Positions 1 through 6,000 of a DNA stretch of 11,169 nucleotides are shown in pieces; the stretch's first letter is position 1, and each line of letters starts with the position of its first letter. The position numbers and the translations under genes were made by a program. Origin of the DNA: CAYLXX01 sp964387955 (GTDB lineage: Bacteria > Patescibacteriota > Microgenomatia > UBA1406 > GWC2-37-13). Under the pieces are notes generated by a model, which was not told the origin of the DNA, did no database searches, and saw only the letters and a list, made by a program, of their open reading frames with translations. The stretch is from contig CAYLXX010000027.1 in the NCBI GenBank assembly GCA_964387955.1, forward strand, positions 1 to 11,169, read 5' to 3'.

Positions 1-575
1 AGCTGGCAATAGTTATTGCTATTATTGCTATTATTGCCGTTGGCATAATAGCGGCGCTAAATCCAATTGAACAAAGAAGACGAGCGGAAGATGTTAAAGT
101 AAAGGCAGTTATGACTGAATTTATGAAAGCTATTAATAGATGGACAGCGGTGCATTCATACGTACCATTTTGTACAGATGGTACTCAAACAAGCTGTACA
201 GATGCCAATCCTTATTTTTTGGACTTAACGGGTGATCAGAATTCAACTGGAATTTCTGCTGGAACAAGGATTGTCCAGAAGCTCATTGATGCTAAAGAAA
301 TTACTACCAACTATGATGTTCAGTCTAGTGCTGAGCAGCAAAAGATACTTATAGCGTATAGTGTAACAACTAATAAAATGACATTGTGTTTTTCGCCTTC
401 GTCTCAGAAGGAAGTAGCTAATATATCTGGAAATGTTTATTGTACTGGTACCGGTGGTGGAAGCGTAGCGTGTACGCTAACTTTTAACAATGCCACCCCC
501 CCTAGAACAATCCCACCGAATAGTAGTGTGAGTGCTCCACCTAATTTTAATAAAAACTTCTGTATCACAAATTGA
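1..575 (+). CDS. Type IV pilin-like (prepilin/pseudopilin) protein, 5' partial
   Basis: The open frame runs in from the left edge and ends at a TGA at 573-575, leaving about 190 visible residues. The first residues (LAIVIAIIAIIAVGIIAALNP) form the hydrophobic N-terminal helix typical of type IV pilins and pseudopilins. The two leading bases AG would fit a GAG codon for the conserved Glu5. The leader peptide and prepilin peptidase site lie outside the window. An internal ATG at 111 should not be taken as the start, because it would remove the helix. The C-terminal part looks like an extracellular globular domain with six cysteines, a Gly-rich stretch and a Pro/Ser-rich tail, so disulfides are plausible. 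Such proteins are made in the membrane and assembled into pili or pseudopili used for attachment or DNA uptake. No other pilus gene is visible. The gene is convergent with the next one, 4 bases apart. The family call is confident; the exact role is unknown. Confidence 0.85.
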   Translation, partial: LAIVIAIIAIIAVGIIAALNPIEQRRRAEDVKVKAVMTEFMKAINRWTAVHSYVPFCTDGTQTSCTDANPYFLDLTGDQNSTGISAGTRIVQKLIDAKEITTNYDVQSSAEQQKILIAYSVTTNKMTLCFSPSSQKEVANISGNVYCTGTGGGSVACTLTFNNATPPRTIPPNSSVSAPPNFNKNFCITN

Positions 576-579
576 TTGT

Positions 580-1944
580 TTACTTTCTCTCAATTGTATA
601 CGAATAAGGAAAGTAAAGGAAGAGCGCTGGTACATCGTCTGAGATAACTTTCTGGAAGTCTTCGTAGATTTTACGTCGTGCTTCAAGCGAGGTTGTGTTA
701 CGACCGTCTTCGAGTAATTTATCTATTTTTACATTCTTGTAGCCTGTGATGTTGCCCTGAGTTTGTGTAGAATGCCAGAAGTAATATTGATCTGGGTCAG
801 ATGGAATACGCCAGTAGGCCAGTAACAGATCAAAAGTTTGCGGTTTATCATATGATAAAACGTCAGTTGTGATTTTAAGATTTTTATCGGCAAAGCTCTT
901 CTCGATTTCGTCGCTGATATCAAGATACTCGTCATATGTACTTAGCTTGAGCGTGGCTGGTTTACTGGCCTCAAAGGCTTTGCCTAGCAAATTTTGCGAG
1001 AGCTCTGGGTTGTAGGGAATCTGTTTGGATGTGGTGCTATAGGCCCACGACAGAGGCGGTATAGGTCCAGTAGCCGGTTGTCCAAGGTCTGAGAACTTAT
1101 CTCGCGGGATCGCCATGGCGATGGCTTGTCTGACATCTTTGTCTTTGATGATTGGGTTATTGACGTTGTAAAACAAGGTTAACAGTCGCGTATAGTCAAC
1201 GCTGCGCTGAACATTAGTGTTTTTCCAAGTAGAAAAAAAGTCAGCAATATTTTTTTTGCTTAGAGACATCTGAGTAATTTCGCCGAGTTTATAGGCATCA
1301 ATTAATTTAGTTTCGCTATCGTAAAATTTATAGACGATGTTGGGTAAACCCGTTTTATTAGGACTTAAACTTAACTCGGTAATTTCGCCGTATTGAGATT
1401 TTGCGCGATCGACCCGATACAATCCAGCGACTCCCACAAGCGGTGGTTTGATAATTGGTTGAGTTAAATACGTCGAAAAAATCGGCAGTGCTTTTTTTAA
1501 TTTAAAAATAATAATGTCATTACTAGGTACTTCTATCTCAACATCTTTGAATTTATAAGCTATTTCCCGACTGGTAAATGGATCACCATTATTCCAGAAT
1601 AAGTTTTTACGGATATGAAAGCGGTATTCTTTGCCGTTATCAAGCTGCTGCCAAGTGTCGGCCAGTACGGGAATTGTTTCACCCTTGGGATTGACAGCAA
1701 CGAGTCCATTGGAGATTTTACTCAAAATTTCCTCTGGTAAATTATTGGGGTCATAGTTGCCGACGATACCAATAACTTGCTTTTTGGCGATAAAGGCATT
1801 AATAAGATAAGGGGAAATCGAAGTTATGCTGATGATACCGACGATACTCAAAATAAAGCTCAGCAGAATGAGCTTAATGTTTTTTTTAATAAACGCTCTC
1901 GTGAGCCAGAAGTAATACCGAAACGTACGTTTTTCAAGCGCCAT
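580..1944 (-). CDS. Membrane-anchored family 5 (Opp/Dpp-like) extracellular solute-binding protein
   Basis: The 454-residue product has a basic N-terminus, one membrane segment at about residues 24-43, then an extracytoplasmic domain resembling SBP_bac_5. Family-like stretches include SNGLVAVNPKGETIPVLADTW near the start, followed by an FHIRKNLFWNNGDPFTSREI block and, near the C-terminus, KIDKLLEDGRNTTSLEARRK and DDVPALFLYFPY. Family members bind peptides, nickel or other solutes for ABC importers and are usually 500-550 residues long and lipid-anchored. This one is shorter, has no lipobox, and seems tethered by an uncleaved helix. No permease or ATPase gene lies in the window, so a partner transporter is unproven. 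The ATG is 1 base after the secG stop codon, with no visible Shine-Dalgarno sequence or TATAAT, so translation is probably coupled to secG. The family is fairly sure; the ligand is unknown. Confidence 0.85.
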   Translation of the reverse strand: MALEKRTFRYYFWLTRAFIKKNIKLILLSFILSIVGIISITSISPYLINAFIAKKQVIGIVGNYDPNNLPEEILSKISNGLVAVNPKGETIPVLADTWQQLDNGKEYRFHIRKNLFWNNGDPFTSREIAYKFKDVEIEVPSNDIIIFKLKKALPIFSTYLTQPIIKPPLVGVAGLYRVDRAKSQYGEITELSLSPNKTGLPNIVYKFYDSETKLIDAYKLGEITQMSLSKKNIADFFSTWKNTNVQRSVDYTRLLTLFYNVNNPIIKDKDVRQAIAMAIPRDKFSDLGQPATGPIPPLSWAYSTTSKQIPYNPELSQNLLGKAFEASKPATLKLSTYDEYLDISDEIEKSFADKNLKITTDVLSYDKPQTFDLLLAYWRIPSDPDQYYFWHSTQTQGNITGYKNVKIDKLLEDGRNTTSLEARRKIYEDFQKVISDDVPALFLYFPYSYTIERK

Positions 1945-1945
1945 T

Positions 1946-2164
1946 TTAGAGAACGAAAAAACTAACGATAGATACTATGAGAAATAAAACAATGCAGACT
2001 ACCGTTAATCGCAGAGTAAGTTTTTCGACTCCTCGTCTCGTCTGAAATTGCTCTCCTCCGCCTCCCCAAGCCGATCCGAGTCCCCCGCCTTTTCCCTGCA
2101 TAAGTACAAAGACGACGATGGCAATCGAAAGTAAGATATTGATGACGAGTAAAACTTGTTGCAT
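1946..2164 (-). CDS. secG: Preprotein translocase subunit SecG
   Basis: A 72-residue protein with the SecG layout: membrane helix at about residues 4-22, the conserved loop LMQGKGGGLGSAWGGG at 21-36, then TRRGVEKLT, and a second helix at about 52-72. SecG is the small accessory subunit of the SecYEG channel; it speeds SecA-driven export of unfolded proteins across the cytoplasmic membrane. Length and topology are normal for the family. Its own promoter lies just upstream (TATAAT at 2174-2179), leaving a predicted leader of about 3 bases with no room for a Shine-Dalgarno site. The stop codon is 1 base from the start of the solute-binding protein gene, so the two are probably one transcript. 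Confidence 0.95.
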   Translation of the reverse strand: MQQVLLVINILLSIAIVVFVLMQGKGGGLGSAWGGGGEQFQTRRGVEKLTLRLTVVCIVLFLIVSIVSFFVL

Positions 2165-2173
2165 ATGTATCGT

Positions 2174-2202
2174 ATTATACCTAACTTATTGCTACTTCAC
2201 AA
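2174..2202 (-). promoter_or_regulatory. Promoter of secG (near-leaderless)
   Basis: On the minus strand there is a perfect -10 box TATAAT at 2174-2179. A 17-base spacer separates it from TTGTGA at 2197-2202, a 4 of 6 match to the -35 consensus. Counting 7 bases downstream places the transcription start near 2167, about 3 bases before the ATG at 2164. The whole element sits in the gap between the HD gene stop (2207) and secG. Confidence 0.75.
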
Positions 2203-2206
2203 AGTA

Positions 2207-2839
2207 TTACTGGAGAAGTTCGGATCTGACTAAAATCGCTTGCTCAATTTGAGATTCAGGAAATCTAAAAGATAGTTTAAATAAGACTTCTTCTGGAGTA
2301 AAGGGTTTTTGGTAGGGTCTGTCGTCGCTTAACATAGCATCGACTCCATCTGTAATGGCCAGCATTGACTGAAGATCATAAAGTCGTGTGCCCGGCATTA
2401 ACATTGCATCATCTGGGTACGAGTCGCCCTGGAATTTATGATGCGTGAGCATGATAGCGGCTGCTTCTTGAGCCTCCGGTGTAGAAACTGCTCTGAGCAT
2501 TTCGTACCCGTCTCGGGGATGTTTTTTAAATATATTGCGATTATCCATCGGTTGAAACGAGTTTAAAAAAGTTGCATCGATATTGAGTTTGCCAACATCA
2601 TGGAGTGCTCCCCCAAGAGTAAGAGCGACAAGTTCTGATTCAGATAAGTCGGCTTGTAAACCGATTTTGTAAACCATATATCCTACTCGAAGTGAATGAT
2701 CGGCAGTCCAAGGACTATGCGCGGTTAATCTTTCAAGTAGCTCATGAGCCCAGCTGAATTCTTCGCGGCTTAAAAGCTTAACATACTCAGGCGCTCTTTC
2801 GGCAATTTCCTCTTGAAATGATGATTTAAGCTCAAGCAT
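2207..2839 (-). CDS. HD-GYP-like HD domain phosphohydrolase with altered GYP motif
   Basis: The 210-residue protein is almost entirely one HD domain. The metal ligands expected for the HD-GYP subgroup are in order: H48 (ADHSLRV), H80-D81 in HDVGK with K84, H107 (HPRDGYEML), H133-H134, and D164 (ITDGVDAML). Members hydrolyse phosphodiesters or phosphomonoesters, classically cyclic di-GMP. Here the region after the HH pair reads HHKFQGDSYP instead of the usual HHERxDGxGYP. It is one residue shorter and GYP becomes SYP, so cyclic di-GMP specificity is doubtful. There is no membrane segment, receiver or other sensor domain, so it is probably a cytosolic single-domain enzyme. An AAGGAAG stretch abuts the ATG, but its spacing of about 2 bases is too short for a good Shine-Dalgarno site. 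The fold call is strong; the substrate is unknown. Confidence 0.85.
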   Translation of the reverse strand: MLELKSSFQEEIAERAPEYVKLLSREEFSWAHELLERLTAHSPWTADHSLRVGYMVYKIGLQADLSESELVALTLGGALHDVGKLNIDATFLNSFQPMDNRNIFKKHPRDGYEMLRAVSTPEAQEAAAIMLTHHKFQGDSYPDDAMLMPGTRLYDLQSMLAITDGVDAMLSDDRPYQKPFTPEEVLFKLSFRFPESQIEQAILVRSELLQ

Positions 2840-2846
2840 CTTCCTT

Positions 2847-2855
2847 ATTATATCA
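2847..2855 (-). promoter_or_regulatory. Extended -10 promoter of the HD gene (leaderless)
   Basis: The minus strand reads TGATATAAT, an extended -10 (TGnTATAAT) with TATAAT at 2847-2852. It overlaps the TAA stop codon of uvrC (2848-2850). The predicted start is about 2840, one base before the ATG at 2839. I saw no convincing -35 box at 16-18 bases, which is tolerated in extended -10 promoters. Confidence 0.6.
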
Positions 2856-4173
2856 AAGTTGCCTTAACCTTCTTTTCTCGAAGATAGATATGATATTTTT
2901 TGGCAAAACGGTGCGACTCATCTCGAATAGCTCGGATTAAATTAAATCCTAGATTATGAATTGAAGGTCTCACCAAAGGTAAATTGTCCATACCAATAAT
3001 AAGTCGATCGGGGTGTTTGGCAATGCCGATGACTGGTATATCGACTTTGATATCTCGTAGGGTTTGAGTGACAATGCGTACTTGCGGCCGGCCGCCATCA
3101 ATTACAACCAGGGCCGGCCGCGGCCAGTCATTGCGGAATCTGCGTTTGAGCACCTCAGCAATCATGGCAAAATCTGAGTTGGCTTTTGTATTGCGTATCT
3201 TAAATTTACGGTACTGGCTTTTATCGACTCTGCCCTGAGTAAAGACGACCATCGATGCTGTGGCATCGGTAAAGGAAATATTACTCATGTCATAGCACTC
3301 GACACGGGCAATAGTTTGGAGGAGTGGAAAATAATGGTTTAAAAGTGTTAACAAAGCACGAATGCTTTCATCGGATGTATCATATTGCTCCTCGATCCGT
3401 GACGAAAACAATGGCATATGAATTAATCGTTCAAATCTGTTTATTTTATCGCGCAGTACAAGCGCCTCTTCATACTTTTTTTCCTGTGTAAAATTCTTAA
3501 GTTCTTTATATAAACTATTTAAGACTAGGTCAGTTTCTCCTTCGAGTACTCGTATCACTTGACGAATGTTGTGGCGAAAGATACGTTTCATCCGAGTTCG
3601 TTCAGAACCTGTCTTGTTGCTTATTTCGTTGGGACAGGGGTTGCATAAGCCGATTTTGGCGTAGAAACATGGTTTTTTACCAATATTTTTTTGCGTACAA
3701 AACGGAAAAATGCGTCTGGTTTCTTTGAGGACTTCATTGACAACCCGCAATGACTGAAACGGGCCAAAATAGCGCGACACGTGATCGTTTTCACGCCGCA
3801 CTGGAATAATTTTAGGGAACTCGTCTTTAAGATTAATTTTCAGATACAAGTAGCTTTTATCATCGCGCCATATACGGTTGTAAGTAGGCAAATATTTTTT
3901 AATAAGCTCAGATTCAAGAAGAAGCGATTTGAACTCAGAGTCAGTCACAATGTAATGCACAAATTGAGCGTTGGTGACTATAGCTGATTCTTTGGCATCA
4001 ATTTTGGCGTTTTCGATATGAGATAAAACGCGGGCTTTGATGTTGATTGATTTGCCGATATATAAAATTGCATCTTTGGAGACAAAAAAATAGACACCGA
4101 TTGTCGCCGGCAACTCTTGGATGGCCTCTTTGGTAAGCGGCATAGACAGCTTGACAGTTTGCTCTTCCAACAT
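2848..4173 (-). CDS. uvrC: Excinuclease ABC subunit C, short form without HhH domain
   Basis: UvrC cuts DNA on both sides of a lesion held by UvrB. The 441-residue product has an N-terminal GIY-YIG nuclease (GVY at 26-28, YIG at 38-40, R48, E87) and a four-cysteine Fe-S type motif (C159, C169, C177, C180). A UVR coiled region at about 224-258 should contact UvrB, and an RNase H-like nuclease follows at about 285-430. The likely second-site acidic set is D295 (ECYD), D334, D359 (VIDGG) and H421 (RDESHRF); spacing matches E. coli D399, D438, D466 and H538. The protein ends 20 residues after H421, where the tandem helix-hairpin-helix domain normally begins, so it is about 150-170 residues shorter than usual. 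There is no sign of a frameshift, since the next gene starts 8 bases on. The ATG coincides with the predicted transcription start. Confidence 0.93.
   Translation of the reverse strand: MLEEQTVKLSMPLTKEAIQELPATIGVYFFVSKDAILYIGKSINIKARVLSHIENAKIDAKESAIVTNAQFVHYIVTDSEFKSLLLESELIKKYLPTYNRIWRDDKSYLYLKINLKDEFPKIIPVRRENDHVSRYFGPFQSLRVVNEVLKETRRIFPFCTQKNIGKKPCFYAKIGLCNPCPNEISNKTGSERTRMKRIFRHNIRQVIRVLEGETDLVLNSLYKELKNFTQEKKYEEALVLRDKINRFERLIHMPLFSSRIEEQYDTSDESIRALLTLLNHYFPLLQTIARVECYDMSNISFTDATASMVVFTQGRVDKSQYRKFKIRNTKANSDFAMIAEVLKRRFRNDWPRPALVVIDGGRPQVRIVTQTLRDIKVDIPVIGIAKHPDRLIIGMDNLPLVRPSIHNLGFNLIRAIRDESHRFAKKYHIYLREKKVKATLI
3084..3121. repeat. Inverted repeat of two all-GC 10-mers inside uvrC
   Basis: GCGGCCGGCC at 3084-3093 is the exact reverse complement of 3112-3121, with an 18-base loop. 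The left arm is also part of a 12-base perfect palindrome at 3084-3095, and each arm holds a GGCCGGCC palindrome. It lies in codons for the RPALVVIDGGRPQ segment around catalytic D359, so the protein sequence partly explains the GC-rich patch. It could form a stable hairpin in DNA or mRNA. Confidence 0.8.
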
Positions 4174-4179
4174 AGGTCT

Positions 4180-4185
4180 ATTATA
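4180..4185 (-). promoter_or_regulatory. -10 box of uvrC (leaderless)
   Basis: A perfect TATAAT on the minus strand overlaps the stop codon of the upstream transglutaminase-like gene (the frame reads GTA TAA TAG). Six bases separate it from the ATG at 4173, so the predicted transcription start is the A of the ATG itself. No good -35 was found; TTACTA at an 18-base spacing matches only 3 of 6. Confidence 0.55.
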
Positions 4186-5980
4186 CCCTGCGTTTCCTTC
4201 TTATAGTAATTATGTAGATTACAACTCCGCCAAGCAGAAGTGCGGGAATAGCGACGATAAGTATATCTACTATTACTGGAGTAATTGCGAAATCAACTGT
4301 GCCGATTTTTTTGCCATCAAGTAATACATCCAATGTACCATCTCCTATAGCATTCAGTTTGGCGGTATAGGTGACAGGGATTTTTTTCTCTTCATAAGGA
4401 GCAATCACATCAATAGTCTGAGATTGGGTGTTGACGGAGATATTTTTAGCAGGAAGTGACAGAGGAATCGACCAGGCATATGTATTGCCGGTATTTTTGA
4501 TAATAATTGTTCCCGTGTAGCGTGTGTGGGGATGAATACGTTTCTGTCCACTAAATCCCTCAAACGTATAGGTGAGTTTGGCAGTCGGTGATTTTGATGT
4601 AGCAGTGATGGTAATATCTTGGGTTTCATTTTGTTTATATGTGCCGGCAGGGTATGGATAATCAGACCGCTTCCCGTGAATGACAAAAGCAATGTGATTC
4701 AGGTCAAAAGAATTGAAATAATCAATCCCCGAAGTGTTCTCCCATGTAGGATCAACTGGTACCCAAAGATTTTGTTCCTGATCGTAATACTCGGGCCAGG
4801 CATGCAATGTATCGGATTGGAGCGATAATGGCCTCAATTGAGGATCATTAGAAAAGCCATAGCCTTGGATCTCGCGTGCGTAAAGGCCATTATCGCGAGC
4901 CAGAGCCACAAAACCATCGGTGAACTCTGTGCACACTGCATTTTTGGGATCGGCCAGTGCCTCTTGTGCTCCGAGTCGATTGACCCGTTCGCTTAACCTT
5001 TTATAGTTATACGAAAAAGTAGTTGTGACGTAGCTATAGACTTCTGGAATACTTGAGAAACGTTTTGTCTCGTCGTTTTTCCAGAAGCCGGTGGTTGCAA
5101 GTAAATCTTTTTTTTGTTTGGCAAACGCAGCTTTGACAAAAGGACGTACTTCATCTCGAGGTTTGACCGATGATTCAATGACGCCTTCATAGTTCACATT
5201 GTATCCTTCCTTGGGCTTAAGGATGTAACGTGCCATGTAGTTACCATCTGCATCAAGGTAGACCATTGATGGCGCAGGCTTAAGCGATTTAAGATACGTT
5301 TTTTGATAGGCAGTATCAGGGATCAAGGCAATGTCAGTATAAACCGGCGTAAATTTGGGGTTGAGCAAGTGATAAGTTAGTTTTACGTCATACAATTGTT
5401 TCTCGCCAAAAACTGCATAAATTGTTTTGGATTTAGGATTATTCCACGTTATGGTGTCGCCAACTATAGCATCGGGCGCGGGTTTGGCAATGGTAATTTT
5501 TTTTTGGATATTTTCTGGTAAATGTACTCGTACTTGATAGGAATTTCTGCTTTCAGGGTCGATGGTGGGCAGTATGACTTCCCAAACGTTGCCGTTGACT
5601 TTAAATAGGTTATCTTGAAAAAATGATAATGCTAGATTATTGGCAGTTCCTTTACCGACTTCAGGATCAGTAAACTCTACTTGGACATTGATATCGTCTG
5701 CTCCTTGTGTAGTATGAAGCGTGATGGGTTGTCCGTTATTGGTGGCAGACAGGTCATGGATGGTAAACGATTTAGGAAACGAAAGACTAAATGTTTTGAT
5801 CATAATCTCACCAGTAAGATTGGTGATTTTAAGGTTAAAAATCGCTTTAGTCTCGATAGCATCGCCTTTTTGCTGCAGGTAATAATCGACTGTATAATCT
5901 TTTTGAAAATCTTCGGCATGAACAACGAAGGGAAAAATAAAAAAAATACATACAAGCAGCACTCCCCAAAAATATCTCAT
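4181..5980 (-). CDS. Secreted, C-terminally anchored transglutaminase-like protein
   Basis: The 599-residue product begins with a Sec signal peptide (hydrophobic 5-20, likely cut after VHA at about residue 22). A large beta-rich N-terminal part (about 25-270) comes next, then a transglutaminase-like cysteine domain at about 275-440. The catalytic triad is visible: C350 (NAVCTEFTDGFVALAR), H393 (TLHAWPEYY) and D410 (WVPVDPTW). A C-terminal Ig-like or NEW3-type beta region spans about 450-565. It ends in one membrane helix at about 569-592 and a basic RRKRR tail. The enzyme domain should therefore face outside, tethered to the membrane. Such domains are cysteine proteases or amidases, or transglutaminases; the substrate here is unknown. 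It lies between uvrA (20-base gap) and uvrC (7-base gap) with its own TATAAT. Nothing ties it directly to DNA repair. Domain and topology are confident. Confidence 0.88.
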   Translation of the reverse strand: MRYFWGVLLVCIFFIFPFVVHAEDFQKDYTVDYYLQQKGDAIETKAIFNLKITNLTGEIMIKTFSLSFPKSFTIHDLSATNNGQPITLHTTQGADDINVQVEFTDPEVGKGTANNLALSFFQDNLFKVNGNVWEVILPTIDPESRNSYQVRVHLPENIQKKITIAKPAPDAIVGDTITWNNPKSKTIYAVFGEKQLYDVKLTYHLLNPKFTPVYTDIALIPDTAYQKTYLKSLKPAPSMVYLDADGNYMARYILKPKEGYNVNYEGVIESSVKPRDEVRPFVKAAFAKQKKDLLATTGFWKNDETKRFSSIPEVYSYVTTTFSYNYKRLSERVNRLGAQEALADPKNAVCTEFTDGFVALARDNGLYAREIQGYGFSNDPQLRPLSLQSDTLHAWPEYYDQEQNLWVPVDPTWENTSGIDYFNSFDLNHIAFVIHGKRSDYPYPAGTYKQNETQDITITATSKSPTAKLTYTFEGFSGQKRIHPHTRYTGTIIIKNTGNTYAWSIPLSLPAKNISVNTQSQTIDVIAPYEEKKIPVTYTAKLNAIGDGTLDVLLDGKKIGTVDFAITPVIVDILIVAIPALLLGGVVIYIITIRRKRRV

Positions 5981-5987
5981 GATAAAA

Positions 5988-5993
5988 ATTATA
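5988..5993 (-). promoter_or_regulatory. -10 box of the transglutaminase-like gene (leaderless)
   Basis: A perfect TATAAT on the minus strand sits in the 20-base gap after uvrA, 7 bases before the ATG at 5980. The predicted start is position 5980-5981, giving a leader of 0-1 base. No -35 with acceptable spacing was seen; a TTGAAA lies only 10 bases upstream, which is too close. Confidence 0.55.
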
Positions 5994-6000
5994 CCGAGTT

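Noticed and set aside
576..579. Terminator between the convergent pilin and solute-binding protein genes
   Set aside because: The gap is only 4 bases and I found no convincing hairpin with a T tract on either side.
477..686. Minus-strand open frame spanning the pilin and solute-binding protein ends
   Set aside because: It overlaps two supported genes out of frame and has no family resemblance.
2840..2846. AAGGAAG as a normal Shine-Dalgarno site of the HD gene
   Set aside because: It touches the ATG, so the spacing is too short. With the TATAAT next to it the transcript would start after it. It might still act on read-through mRNA.
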